64,000 nucleotides of DNA from Paenibacillus sp. OVF10 (GTDB lineage Bacteria > Bacillota > Bacilli > Paenibacillales > Paenibacillaceae), in contig CP094668.1 in the NCBI GenBank assembly GCA_022836915.1, forward strand, positions 6,696,001 through 6,760,000, read 5' to 3'. The stretch's first letter is position 1. Each line of letters begins with the position of its first letter. The notes under the pieces were generated by a model, which ran no database searches, had not been told where the DNA came from, and saw nothing but the letters and a program-made list of their open reading frames with translations. Position numbers and translations under genes: made by a program. This document shows positions 18,056 to 32,575 of this stretch, one piece after another.

Positions 18056-18147
18056 TGGCGGAGAGAGAGGGATTCGAACCCTCGAGACGCTTGTGACGCC
18101 TACACGATTTCCAATCGTGCTCCTTCGGCCAGCTCGGACACCTCTCC
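18056..18147 (-). tRNA. tRNA-Ser (GGA)
   Basis: Acceptor GGAGAGG/TCTCTCC, anticodon loop TTGGAAA, long class II variable arm, discriminator G, encoded CCA, 92 bases. Confidence 0.95.
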
Positions 18148-18150
18148 ATA

Positions 18151-18226
18151 TGGCTCCCCGAACAGGGCTCGAACCTGTGACAACTCGATTAACAGTCGAG
18201 TGCTCTACCAACTGAGCTATCAGGGA
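18151..18226 (-). tRNA. tRNA-Asn (GTT)
   Basis: Acceptor TCCCTGA/TCGGGGA, anticodon loop CTGTTAA, T-arm GTTCGAGCC, encoded CCA. First tRNA after 23S; a decayed copy is at 15282-15357. Confidence 0.95.
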
Positions 18227-18294
18227 ATATGCTTCAGAGATCGTTCTCTGAAAACTAGATTCGAAACGAAACATGCGAATTATCACTTGCTATT

Positions 18295-23077
<4,783 letters not shown>

Positions 23078-23286
23078 GTATTGAAAAGAGCGATAAGCTC
23101 ATTTGAATCTGACGAGATTAAAAATCTCATTTGTGCTCCAGCCGATCCAAGCCAAGGCTTGTTTCCAACTTTCGCGTTCATTCTGCAAGCAGAATGTTTA
23201 CTCACTCGTTGTTCAGTTTTCAAAGATCAAACACGATTTGTTTTACTTCTTTTTCGTCTCAACCAAGTTTCGGCGGCGACTTAAAT

Positions 23287-23316
23287 AATGTAACACATTT
23301 CGTTTGTTTTCGTCAA
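23287..23316 (-). promoter_or_regulatory. rRNA operon promoter P2
   Basis: Minus strand TTGACG-N18-TACATT, followed by TATTTAAG and a leader with TTTGAAAACTGAACAACGAG before 16S. Confidence 0.85.
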
Positions 23317-23414
23317 GAACTTTTTTAATTTCTTTTTGGAAGCTTTAGTTCTTCACTTTTCCTCTGAAGAATTTATCGTTTGTTGGCGATAATCTCGTTT
23401 GAGGAACGAAATAT

Positions 23415-23444
23415 AATGTATCATATATCGTGAATGAGAGTCAA
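23415..23444 (-). promoter_or_regulatory. rRNA operon promoter P1
   Basis: Minus strand TTGACT-N18-TACATT. It lies 128 bases upstream of P2 with the same -10 and spacing, the usual tandem arrangement of rRNA promoters. The rest of 23078-23531 is leader and upstream AT-rich DNA without genes. Confidence 0.8.
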
Positions 23445-23471
23445 CCTCTTTTTATAAATTATTAAACAAAC

Positions 23472-23496
23472 AAAAAAGGAAGGTTTCCCCTCCCTT
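23472..23496 (-). terminator. Terminator after ygxA
   Basis: Minus strand AAGGGAGG-GGAAA-CCTTCCTT then TTTTG. It separates ygxA from the rRNA promoters. Confidence 0.75.
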
Positions 23497-23531
23497 ATGT
23501 GATCAATATAGCGTCAGGCTTCGGGAGGAGG

Positions 23532-24410
23532 TTATGCCTCAATCCAATACCGAATTTCCCTACCTTCTCCTTCGATCGATGGCCATCCTGCCGATTCTTT
23601 TACAATAGAACGAAAGACCAGCTTACGTATAACCAAAGGCAGATCTTCTCGAACAAATCTTAACTGCGGATGATGAACAAGTTCATTCATGCTCCACGGC
23701 TCCTTGCGACTTCTTAACACACGCAGCAGCAGTTCTGAGCATTCACTCATTTTGGACATTACGGAAAACTCACAGGCAAGCAGGACAAGCTCTACTCGCT
23801 GCTCCAGCGTCTCCGAGCTTACGGTAAGCTCTTGATATAGTTTCCATAAAGCGCGATCCAGATTCTGCACATGTGTCCAGACGGCATGATCCGGGTATAT
23901 CCCCTGTTCAATCAATACAATTCTTGCCCAGTTCCCCAGAGCCTCTAATACATTGTAGTAGGCGTCTACAACATGACCTTCCTGAATATGACGTTTGGCC
24001 TCCACATACATTCTCAAGAAACTGGTGAATTCATGAAGCAGCTTCTGCTCACGCAATTCTGCCCCAAAGGTAGACAGTTCTTCTCGCAAATCACTTAGGG
24101 CGCTATCCGCTTCCCAGATAATCTCACCTTCAATCAGACACTGGGTGAGATTATTATGATTCCCGGTTACTACACTACTCTTTAATTCATGACGGCTCGC
24201 ATAGATCATCTGATAACGAAGATCACCATATCTGTAATGTCCCACCGCCGACTTCAATTGATCATCATTATGAACGACAAGTACTAATAATTCGAAATCT
24301 TGAATTAGGGAGCCGTGGAATCGCTCTCCCGGGTGGGAATAAGCGATAGCCCCAACTGCCCCTGTCTCTTCCGACTGTTCGGACAAAAAAGCAAGGTTCT
24401 TTAATTCCAC
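23532..24410 (-). CDS. ygxA: YgxA-like nucleotidyltransferase-fold protein
   Basis: About 292 residues. The N-terminal half resembles a nucleotidyltransferase-like fold and the C-terminal half is helical (LLRVLRSRKEPWSMNELV), ending VKESAGWPSIEGEG-REIRYWIEA. The assignment rests on overall likeness and on position: in Bacillus ygxA lies beside perR/ygzB and an rRNA operon, just as here. The likeliest start is the GTG at 24410 (ELKNLAFLSE) behind TGGAGGGAATC; an ATG seven codons upstream is also open. Function unknown. Confidence 0.75.
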   Translation of the reverse strand: MELKNLAFLSEQSEETGAVGAIAYSHPGERFHGSLIQDFELLVLVVHNDDQLKSAVGHYRYGDLRYQMIYASRHELKSSVVTGNHNNLTQCLIEGEIIWEADSALSDLREELSTFGAELREQKLLHEFTSFLRMYVEAKRHIQEGHVVDAYYNVLEALGNWARIVLIEQGIYPDHAVWTHVQNLDRALWKLYQELTVSSETLEQRVELVLLACEFSVMSKMSECSELLLRVLRSRKEPWSMNELVHHPQLRFVREDLPLVIRKLVFRSIVKESAGWPSIEGEGREIRYWIEA

Positions 24411-24532
24411 GATTCCCTCCATACATTTCATGGCAGATAAGCGCCAAGTCAGTTATAATGTAATTCTACATCCAGACTGAAGTTTCCTTCTTTTCCAGGT
24501 CCAATACTACTCATACGATAGGAGCATTTTTC

Positions 24533-25018
24533 ATGATTTTTAAATCAGCAAAAATTAATGCTTTTCGCACTTGGGGACTACTACTGACCATGCTAGGTAT
24601 GGGCCTAATGATACTGGGAACAGCCGGGATTGTTTTCTGGGGACATGCAGGCAAGGTATTCGCAGCTGTAGGGCTCGTCATCGGACTGATTGCCATGATG
24701 GCCAGTCTAGCCATTTATTTCTGGGCGGGTATGCTCTCCACCAGTGCAGTACAAGTCGACTGTCCGGAATGCGGGAAGTTAACCAAAATGCTTGGCAAAA
24801 CGGATCGTTGTATGTTCTGTCATACCATCCTCACCCTGGACCCCAATAAAGCCAACATGACCAGTCAACAACTGAAAGCGCCTTCTACACAAGCTCCCCA
24901 CCGATGGTTAGCACGAAATGATCTCCAACCGCTAAATGTCTTTTCCCTTAATTTCATTGAAGAACAAAAAAAGGCCCGGTATGTTTACCGGACCTTTTTG
25001 GACTTGGCTTATAAGTAA
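24533..25018 (+). CDS. ygzB: UPF0295 family membrane protein YgzB
   Basis: Two membrane helices (about 16-38 and 42-66) are followed by a zinc-ribbon-like pair CPEC and CMFC (about 77-96), the pattern of YgzB, function unknown. As read it has 161 residues, too long for the family (about 120), because the frame runs into the terminator at 24971. Adding one C in the run at about 24896-24899 gives STQAPPPMVSTK and a stop at 24921, the expected length. Divergent from ygxA; start behind TAGGAG. Confidence 0.82.
   Translation: MIFKSAKINAFRTWGLLLTMLGMGLMILGTAGIVFWGHAGKVFAAVGLVIGLIAMMASLAIYFWAGMLSTSAVQVDCPECGKLTKMLGKTDRCMFCHTILTLDPNKANMTSQQLKAPSTQAPHRWLARNDLQPLNVFSLNFIEEQKKARYVYRTFLDLAYK
24971..24999 (+). 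terminator. Terminator after ygzB
   Basis: AAGGCCCGGTA-TGTT-TACCGGACCTTTTT with an A-run on the other side, so it could act in both directions. Confidence 0.85.
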
Positions 25019-25174
25019 GCCCTTGTTGCTGTTATCAATAGCTAAAATATGAAGTTAAGTTATAAGTTCTACGACCAATAAAACGGTAGACTGTACGTAT
25101 GATGGTATCCTAGGAGAAACTTTGAGCTTAGCGAAAACAAATTGAACCAAGCAGACACTCTGAGTTCGAGTAAA

Positions 25175-26903
25175 TTATTTCTGGTAACCGGCCTGCTTCA
25201 ATACCTCCCATGCAGAAGCATTAGCAAAACTCCGATTCCATGCTGCTACTCCGCCCAGCTTCAACGAAGCAATCAAATCCACCCGCGCCTGAAGGGACAC
25301 GGCATCTTCGATCCATATTTTCTTGGTAGCTCCGTCTTCCTTATATTCCACATAGTTCTGTCCACTTGCCTGATCCAGTTCAGGTTTGAGTTTCTTCTCT
25401 TGGATCAGCTCCACAATGGCATTCATGCCCACCGCTTTGGAAGACACTTTAACCTCACCCTGATCATTCGTCTCTTCCGCCCATATCCGGGTATAGAGCG
25501 GAACCGCCATGATCAACTTGTTAGAAGGGACTTCATCCTCCTCAAGTATACGTCTCATGGAAGCCTCGGTCCATGGCAGAGACGCTACCGAACCTGCTTT
25601 GGGACTGGCCGCCCAATGTTCATCATAAGCCATCACAATAACATAGTCTGCAAAAGAACCTAATGCACGACGATCCAGAAAAGCGGACCACATCTCACTG
25701 TTTGATTTTGGTGTTACATCGATTGATAACATCAATCCATGTATACGAGCCATCGCCTTGATCTCGCGCACAAACTGCGTAATATTCGGCCCGTCATCGG
25801 TATACACGTTCTCAAAGTCGATGTTGATACCATCCAGTTGATACGTCTGTGCATACTCTAACATCTGCTCAATAATATGCGTGCGTGTCTCGTAAGAAGC
25901 TACGGCTTCTTTTGTAACGTCCGGATCAAAGCTGTTATCCATGAGTCCCCATACTTCCATACCCGAACGGTGAGCCCAGTTCACATAAGCTTGGTTTCCC
26001 TTGCTTTTCACAGTGCCCTGTCCATCCGTAATATGAAACCATGTGGGGCTGACCACATTCACACCGGGCATTTTACCGATAGAGCCCACATCAGGCTGAC
26101 GATTGTACACAGCTTCCCAAACCAGATTTACCGGTTTATTCTGCCACTTCTTCTCTGCTGTAGTCAGCGTATACTTGGGCAAGTCCACCTTCTTTTTCTC
26201 AGTGAGGACAATATAATCATTATCTACATATCCGGCATATCCATTATCGAGTTGAACAAAACTCTGTTTATCACCCGTCTGCCATACACGTACCCGTGCA
26301 TCCTTTTCCATATCGGCAATGATTGGTGAGGATTCTCCCCACGTTTATATAACGGCACGGTCTTGTCCGCTTTGGATGATAATGTATCAATCTCTGCATA
26401 CTGAATCATGTCTCCTCCACGCATCAGCAGCACGGCACCTGTTACTGAATCTTCCTGTACGGTTATGCCATATACTTCTTTCAAAGGTTTGAGCGGAATA
26501 TAGGCTTCTCCGTCCTTAACCTCAGGCTTAACTGTCATAGGATAATCTTTGTGATTAAGTTCTGCTTGTGTGCTTCCATCTTTCATATGAAGGACTCGCT
26601 GAGGAGAGGCAATGATGATATCTCCCGATTCTGATTCATAACGTATGCCTGCATCAATCGCTTCTTGCAGCACATCTACAGGCAACTTGAGTTGATCTCC
26701 TGTACCCAGAGCGTCTCCATCCATCAGTTGCCCGTCTACAAAAATAGGCTGGCCTCTTCCTACCCAGTCGGGGTCTTCATGGGTCTGGTTCAACCATACA
26801 TTTGTTATAAGCCAGTAAGCCCCCCGGCGATCAGACAAGCCCCCAGAAAACCGGGCCAAAATGAACGTCGCTTCTGACGTGTATATCTGCTTTTTCTACC
26901 CAA
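25175..26903 (-). CDS. Glycoside hydrolase family 18 protein (spore-cortex/peptidoglycan type), two apparent frameshifts
   Basis: A TTG start at 26903 behind ACGGAGG gives a basic N-terminus (GRKSRYTRQKRRS) and one membrane helix; a stalk region follows (two copper-amine-oxidase-like segments), an SH3-like piece and the GH18 barrel with catalytic DGINIDFE and the later AAWNRSFAN. The frame is broken at 26819-26825 (one G lost; repaired LIAGGAYWLITNVW) and at about 26326 (one C lost; repaired NPHPIIADMEKD). Repaired length is about 576 residues. GH18 proteins of this build act on peptidoglycan or chitin-like polymers at the cell surface; a spore-wall role is possible but unproven. Confidence 0.82.
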
Positions 26904-26982
26904 ACGTCTACCTCCGTTAATTATGCTGATCATAAGGATGTGCGCATAAGTTGTTATAAAGATGAGCATTTTGCATAAATGC

Positions 26983-27022
26983 TAAAAAAAACGTGAAGAA
27001 TCCATACTGAATTCTGCACGTT
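26983..27022 (-). terminator. Terminator after perR
   Basis: Minus strand AACGTGCAGAATTC and GGATTCTTCACGTT form a long stem with one mismatch, then TTTTTT. Confidence 0.85.
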
Positions 27023-27042
27023 AATATTGTAATTCAACTCTC

Positions 27043-27465
27043 TTAATCCCTGCAACTTTTGCAAACGCCGTATACTTCCAATCGGTGACCGTGTACTTCG
27101 AATCCTGTACTAGACTCCGCTTGAAGCTCTACACTTTTGAGTGAAGGATAGCTGAAGTCTTCAATCTTGCCGCATTGATCACAGATAACATGATAATGAT
27201 CCGTCACATTGGCATCGAAGCGACTTGAATTATCTCCGTATGTCAATTCCCGGACCATGCCAGCTTCCAGAAACATCTTCAAATTATTATATACCGTTGC
27301 CACGCTCATACTGGGAAATTGGGGTTCAAGGGCTCGGTAAATTTCATCGGCTGTCGGATGCCCCATGGATTCCATCAGATAGTTCAATATGGCATGACGC
27401 TGGGGTGTAATACGGACACCGGTCGTTTTCAGATGCTCCAACGCATGTTGGACACGTGTTGCCAT
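27043..27465 (-). CDS. perR: Peroxide-responsive repressor PerR (Fur family)
   Basis: 140 residues from MATRVQ. HTH with GVRITPQRHAILNYL and SVATVYNNLKMF, regulatory-metal ligands in DANVTDHYHV, and a structural zinc site made of CDQC and CKSC. The Asp in SSRFDANV fits PerR rather than Fur or Zur. PerR senses H2O2 by metal-catalysed oxidation of its His ligands and represses catalase, haem and iron-storage genes. Neighbours ygzB and ygxA keep the Bacillus order, with a GH18 gene inserted. A longer start at 27489 is possible. It has its own promoter, 27595-27624. Confidence 0.92.
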   Translation of the reverse strand: MATRVQHALEHLKTTGVRITPQRHAILNYLMESMGHPTADEIYRALEPQFPSMSVATVYNNLKMFLEAGMVRELTYGDNSSRFDANVTDHYHVICDQCGKIEDFSYPSLKSVELQAESSTGFEVHGHRLEVYGVCKSCRD

Positions 27466-27594
27466 AAAACCCACCGCCTTACCTTTCATTCTCTGGTGAA
27501 GAGTAAGTTACTGTCTCCTCGCTCAGAGTTGATTCCCGGCCATTAAGAACGACAATCCATCTTTCATGCCGTGTAATCTTGCCAGTGTACATTT

Positions 27595-27624
27595 ATTGTA
27601 CGGCGATTACAAGTTTATTGTCAA
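27595..27624 (-). promoter_or_regulatory. perR promoter with inverted repeat
   Basis: Minus strand TTGACA-N18-TACAAT. The inverted repeat TTGTA-N7-TACAA covers the end of the spacer and the -10, where an autoregulating repressor would bind; it is not the classical 7-1-7 Per box. Confidence 0.7.
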
Positions 27625-27632
27625 CGCGGCAG

Positions 27633-29042
27633 TCAAGGAACCTCTGTAGAATCCTCCTGGGAATTTGGTCCGTCCTCGGTAGTCTGTTCCAGATTCTCAG
27701 CCGTATCTTCAGAATCAGGTGTAACTGTTTCAGGCGTAGATACAGCCGGGTTGCTCTGAATGGTGAGATCACTGTTGCCTTCAATTTTCACCCTGTACTC
27801 GCCCTCACCGAGCTGGCCTTCTATGGTTTTATTCTGTACTTTGAACGGCAGATCCGTACTTAAATCTCCATAACTGCTGGAACCCGCAAGACTGTAGTCT
27901 CCACGATCAGGAAGTAATACGTTAATGGCTCCCACCGCACTGTACACATCCCAGTCCCCTCCGACTTTGGTAGATATGATGTTAATACTGCCATTAAGCG
28001 ATTGGGCTTTGATTCCCAGATTGGCTCCATCCAGCGTAATATTGCCGTTGCGTGTCTCTGCGGTGAATTCACCAACGGAGTCCGCAATACTGATACTTCC
28101 CACTTGTGTAGCAAGATCTACATCGCCGGAAATACCGCGAGCCTTCATGTCGCCACGGTTACTGTCCAGATCCACATTACCGATGGCGTTGGCTACAATG
28201 ACATCTCCGTTCAACGTTTTCCCTGAGATATCTCCAACAGCATTGGTAATCCGGATACGTCCGTTCCCCGTTTCGGCCAGTATGGTACTAATGGCTTCCG
28301 GACGGTTTAATAATATGGCTCCATTGGAAGTTCGAATATCCAGATTAAAACGACGATCATCCGGGATCGTAATGGTAAGATTCATCCGTGGCTGCGTTTT
28401 TTCATTGTCTCCATACGTCTTGCCTGTAGCCTTGATATAAATTACTTTTGTACCATCGGTCTCTACAAAAGAGGCTGCTGCAACGGCCTTTGCCTGTACT
28501 TCCGTCGTCTGATCTACCCAGATCACCGTCCGTACTTCAATCTCATCCGTATCTCCGCGTTGTACCGAGATATCTCCGTTGACACCTTCGACCACAAGAT
28601 CCGACGTATCCATGCGAACAGGTACACGAATCGTGCCCTTATCCTCCATATATCCTGCCGCTTGACTGTAGTCCATGGATGCCGCTCCGAGATTTAGACT
28701 CACTCTATTCCATAAGTGCATGTAGTGATCCTGCTCGGTGACGATAAATACGGAAGCTGCCATAATCAGTGAGGTTAGAATGCCTTTGGCATCGGGTCTG
28801 AAGCGTACTTTGATTTGCTCATCAGGATTGCTCGGGTTATCCGATTGCACCTTGTTTCTTCTGCGTGTCCACAGGAACAGCACAATATATTCAACACCTA
28901 AAACAACGAGCAAAAATGGCCACCAGTCCACCATCTCATATACATAGTCAGTTCCCCACCGTTTATCCAAAATCAACAGCACACCGACCGCTATGATTAA
29001 GGCGGCAGCCGTATAGCGGCCAACCCGGACTTTACGGTTCAT
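27633..29042 (-). CDS. DUF4097 beta-repeat membrane protein
   Basis: About 469 residues from MNRKVRVGRY behind GGAGGGAACGTG. Two N-terminal membrane helices (about 8-25 and 38-58) with a further one near 90 are LiaF-N-like; the rest is a right-handed beta solenoid made of repeated GDI/GNI strands (ETGNGRIRITN, GSISIADSVGEF, NGNITLDGA), the DUF4097 pattern. An acidic Thr/Ser/Glu tail ends it. Such proteins often accompany envelope-stress regulators and PspC/LiaF-like genes, but function is unknown. It overlaps the upstream membrane-protein gene by 11 bases, so they are coupled. Confidence 0.8.
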   Translation of the reverse strand: MNRKVRVGRYTAAALIIAVGVLLILDKRWGTDYVYEMVDWWPFLLVVLGVEYIVLFLWTRRRNKVQSDNPSNPDEQIKVRFRPDAKGILTSLIMAASVFIVTEQDHYMHLWNRVSLNLGAASMDYSQAAGYMEDKGTIRVPVRMDTSDLVVEGVNGDISVQRGDTDEIEVRTVIWVDQTTEVQAKAVAAASFVETDGTKVIYIKATGKTYGDNEKTQPRMNLTITIPDDRRFNLDIRTSNGAILLNRPEAISTILAETGNGRIRITNAVGDISGKTLNGDVIVANAIGNVDLDSNRGDMKARGISGDVDLATQVGSISIADSVGEFTAETRNGNITLDGANLGIKAQSLNGSINIISTKVGGDWDVYSAVGAINVLLPDRGDYSLAGSSSYGDLSTDLPFKVQNKTIEGQLGEGEYRVKIEGNSDLTIQSNPAVSTPETVTPDSEDTAENLEQTTEDGPNSQEDSTEVP

Positions 29043-29661
29043 CACGTTCCCTCCTTGTGTCGTTTCCACTACATTTTTTCTTGTTCAACATCACCCAGAA
29101 CTCACGACCAAACAGAAGCAAACCGCCTACGATCATGAGAACCGCAAATGAATATCCGCCGTACATGGCGAGAATCTCTTGAAACCAACGTGGTTTGCGG
29201 AAAAACAGCACCATCAAAGACCCTCCCACAATCAGAAGTAATCCAAACGATATGCCTCTCTCCCAGACCATCATTGCATCTCGTGTAGAACGTTCATTGG
29301 ATATCGGCTTGTCCGAAGCTGCCTGGGTTACGGCTCTACGTCTGCGCATCATGACCCAATCCGCAGATTGCAACACATCATATACATTGTAAAAGTAAAT
29401 AACCGGGATACACAAAGCCAGTAAGATGAGCAATGGCACATTGATCTGTATTCCAATGGATGAGAAGTACAATACTGCTGACAGATCAAGCAAAACAAGC
29501 AGCATAAAGGTCAAACCTCTCATGTACAATCTTAGATAAATATGACCCAGCCCAGGAATAATGGCACTCAGTAATCCCGCAATAAACTTGTGAGTCCGAT
29601 TCCTGACCGGTTTTGCCTGGACTGAACGGTTCTTTTTGTTCAATTGACGTCTCCGTTTCAT
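29032..29661 (-). CDS. Multi-pass membrane protein of unknown function
   Basis: 209 residues with a basic N-terminus (MKRRRQLNKKNR) and about five to six helices; the segment AGLLSAIIPGLGHIYLRLYMRG is the TM2-domain-like motif also found in small membrane proteins with sensor or scaffold roles. It precedes and overlaps the DUF4097 gene, so the two probably act together in the membrane. No enzymatic motif seen. The start at 29661 has GAGGAG upstream. Confidence 0.65.
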   Translation of the reverse strand: MKRRRQLNKKNRSVQAKPVRNRTHKFIAGLLSAIIPGLGHIYLRLYMRGLTFMLLVLLDLSAVLYFSSIGIQINVPLLILLALCIPVIYFYNVYDVLQSADWVMMRRRRAVTQAASDKPISNERSTRDAMMVWERGISFGLLLIVGGSLMVLFFRKPRWFQEILAMYGGYSFAVLMIVGGLLLFGREFWVMLNKKKCSGNDTRRERDEP

Positions 29662-29763
29662 AACATACTCCTCTCTTCTGATCTGACCTTCCGCTCTTCA
29701 TGCATTTGGTTAGATAGTACCCTAAAGAGCAAGGAGAGTAACTGGAAGAAATATGGATATGAC

Positions 29764-29801
29764 CAAAAACCCTCCGGCACTACTGGCCTGGGGAGGGTTG
29801 T
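29764..29801 (-). terminator. Terminator after mgtC
   Basis: Minus strand AACCCTCC and GGAGGGTT with an inner GGC/GCC pair, then TTTTTGG. Confidence 0.85.
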
Positions 29802-29808
29802 AATTCAT

Positions 29809-30518
29809 TTATTCGATCGACACCTTGGTAACGTGTTCCCACTGTCTTAACTTGGATACCAAGCCTACCGTTTGGAAATCATGCGGTACCTGAACATGTA
29901 AAACAATCTCAATTTTACGTTCAACCGACACCATCTCTGCATAAGCCAGGTCTTGTTCATTCACGGTGATTTTACGAATTTTGATCTTTTCCTGCTCCAT
30001 ACATGAAGACAGTTGTTCGAGAAAACCGGGTTCTGACAAGGTATGAAGTGTAACAACATGCAGTTTATTCCCTCGTAAATACCTCAGCTCTAATTTGTTA
30101 AAGACCCAGAGATTAAGCAATACCAGAACGGTTGATACGATAGAGGCAAAAAGAATCCCGCCCCTGCTGCGAGCCCAATGGCTGCAACAACCCAGATTGA
30201 AGCAGCTGTAGTCAGTCCGGTAATGGATTTTCCCGTGAAAAGAATTGTCCCTGCTCCCAAGAATCCGACACCAGTAATTACAGCAGTAGCCAGACGTGCT
30301 GGATCGATCCTTACATTTAATTCATTAGCAAAATCTTTAAAGCCATAAACAGACAACATCATAATCAGTGCAGAGCCAAGACATACCAGGATATGGGTAC
30401 GCAAACCGGCAGCATGATTGGACCGTTCCCGCTCCAGGCCTACGAGCCCTCCAAGCAGCATAGCCAGCAATAATCGTAATAAAATGTGCCACTCATCAAT
30501 GAACCAGGGATCGCCCAA
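29809..30518 (-). CDS. MgtC/SapB family membrane protein (one apparent frameshift)
   Basis: The family signature GGLVGLERERSNHAAGLRTH followed by helices (LVCLGSALIMMLS, ATAVITGVGFLGAGTIL, LTTAASIWVVAAIGLAAG) fits MgtC, implicated in Mg2+ homeostasis and inhibition of F-ATPase in other bacteria. The C-terminal ACT-like part lies in a second frame; one T missing near 30146-30152 explains it (repaired GAGFFFASIVSTVLVL). Repaired length about 236. TTG start behind GGAGGAATACCGAC. Confidence 0.85.
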
Positions 30519-30550
30519 AGTCGGTATTCCTCCTCAAGTTGTTAATATTA

Positions 30551-31015
30551 TTAAAGTTTATTCTTGTGAAAAGTCGTTAATTCCACTCCAGGTGCAATCT
30601 GTGTGACCTCCACGGGATTAAAACCAAATTTGGTGTACAGATTGACTGCGGGTTGGTTCAGCGTTCCTGTGGAGACGATATAACGCGGAAGATCCGCATG
30701 CTGTTCCAACACATACGTCATCAAAGATGCCGCAATTCCCTTGCGAAAGTGATCCGGGTGCACCATCATTCGTGTGATGGTCAGTGTATTCTCCTCTTCC
30801 TCCGCCACAGCGACAGCCCCGATAAGATCTCCGTCATCATGGATACAACCGTAAAAGCTCTCTCCACAATCCCGAAGAGTCTCCATCGTATCCATCAAAG
30901 GAGGAATCTCCTGGAATCCGATGATTTCGGCTTCCAATCGGTAAGCTACATGTTGTAGTCTCCATAACTGTCCCAACGTCTCCAGATCACTCAGTGACAA
31001 TGGTTGAATGTTCAT
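30551..31015 (-). CDS. GNAT-family N-acetyltransferase
   Basis: About 154 residues from MNIQPLSLSD behind GGGGAACG. The acetyl-CoA loop pattern VHPDHFRKGIAASLMTYVL (about 90-108) and the C-terminal NLYTKFGFNPVEVT are typical. Substrate unknown. An earlier in-frame Met at 31039 has no RBS. Confidence 0.85.
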   Translation of the reverse strand: MNIQPLSLSDLETLGQLWRLQHVAYRLEAEIIGFQEIPPLMDTMETLRDCGESFYGCIHDDGDLIGAVAVAEEEENTLTITRMMVHPDHFRKGIAASLMTYVLEQHADLPRYIVSTGTLNQPAVNLYTKFGFNPVEVTQIAPGVELTTFHKNKL

Positions 31016-31055
31016 ATCCGTTCCCCGTCCGAAATACATTTGTATCTATCAATAC

Positions 31056-31088
31056 CAAAAAGAGGCTGTCACAGGGACGAGCCTCTTT
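31056..31088 (-). terminator. Terminator after gatB
   Basis: Minus strand AAAGAGGCT...AGCCTCTTT then TTGG; perfect nine-pair stem, about 22 bases beyond the gatB stop. Confidence 0.85.
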
Positions 31089-31110
31089 CTGTCCGGCCTC
31101 ACCGGAAGGA

Positions 31111-32549
31111 TTAGCGGTTCAGTACATCTGCAAGCAGTTGGTTGGCTAAAGCAGGATTCGCCTTGCCTTTACTTTCTTTCATAACCTGACCCACAAGGAA
31201 GCCAATGGCTTTTTGTTTACCAGCTTTATAGTCTTCCACGGATTGAGGGTTATTCGCTACAACCTGCTCAACGATGGCAAGAATGGCGCCTTCATCACTA
31301 ATCTGCACAAGACCCTTCTCTTCAACGATCTGCTGTGGAAGCTTGCCGCTCTCCAGCATTTCCTTGAATACCGTTTTGGCGATTTTGCTGTTAATGGTGC
31401 CCTTCTCCAGCAGCCCGATCATCTCACCCAAACCCTGACCTGTCAGTGGGACCTGAGTCACCTCAAGATTGCTCGTATTCAGGTAACCCAGCAAGTCGCC
31501 CATGATCCAGTTGGATACGGATTTGGCATCCTGAGTGAATTTCAAGCTATCTTCGAAAAGATCAGCTATAGCCTTGGATGAAGTAATAACCTCTGCATCA
31601 TAGCTAGGCAATCCGTAATCAGCCGTGTAACGAGCTTTACGTTCGTCTGGGAGCTCAGGTATGGTAGCCTTGATGCGCTCTTTCCAGGCTGCATCAATAT
31701 GCAGCTTCACGAGATCGGGGTCCGGGAAATAACGGTAGTCATGCGCCTGTTCCTTACCACGCATCGACAGTGTTTTTCCTTGAGCTTCGTCCCAGCGACG
31801 TGTCTCCTGAACCACTTCACCGCCATCATCCAGAATTTCAGCCTGACGATATTGTTCATATTCGAGACCACGTTGAACACCACGGAAGGAGTTCATGTTT
31901 TTCAGCTCAGCTCTTGTTCCCAACTTCTCCTGTCCATGTGGACGCAAACTGATGTTGGCGTCACAACGCAGTGAACCTTCTTCCATCTTCACGTCCGATA
32001 CATCACAGTACTGCATGATTGCACGCAATTTTTCAAGATACGCACGTGCTTCTTCCGGAGAAGAAATCTCAGGTTCGGATACAATCTCCACGAGTGGCGT
32101 ACCAACACGGTTAAAGTCCACCAAAGACGCGTATCCGCCATCGATATGTGTAAGCTTCCTGCATCTTCCTCCAAGTGAAGACGTGTGATGCCGATTCGTT
32201 TCGTTTCACCATTCACTTCGATATCAATCCAGCCGTTCTCACCGATTGGTTGATCGAATTGCGAGATCTGATAAGCTTTTGGTGAATCGGGGTAAAAGTA
32301 GTTTTTACGGTCAAACTTGCTGACATCAGCAATCGTACAATTCAGGGCCATCGCTGCCTTCATGGCATAGTCTACCGCCTGACGATTCAGTACTGGCAGT
32401 ACGCCCGGATGTCCGAGACAGACCGGGCAGGTATGCGTGTTCGGCGGAGCTCCAAAAGCTGTGGAGCAGCCGCAGAAAATTTTGGAGTTGGTATGCAACT
32501 CCACGTGGACTTCAAGTCCAACGACCGTTTCATATTTAGATGCGGACAT
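31111..32549 (-). CDS. gatB: Asp/Glu-tRNA amidotransferase subunit B (one apparent frameshift)
   Basis: GatB binds Glu-tRNA(Gln)/Asp-tRNA(Asn) and phosphorylates the misacylated residue. Zinc ligands in FCGCST and CPVCLGH, the kinase-like core (FDRKNYFYPDSPKAYQISQ) and the C-terminal helical and YqeY-like tail (NPALANQLLADVLNR) are all present. The two frames join by adding one A at about 32155 (repaired DAGKLTHIDGGYASLVDFN); repaired length 479, normal. It is the last gene of gatCAB, 26 bases after gatA. Confidence 0.93.
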
Positions 32550-32575
32550 TTCTATATTCCTCCGTTCCGGGCAGT

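Noticed and set aside
29204..29392. Plus-strand open frames opposite the DUF4097 and membrane-protein genes
   Set aside because: They are shadows of the real minus-strand genes, lacking RBS and family likeness.
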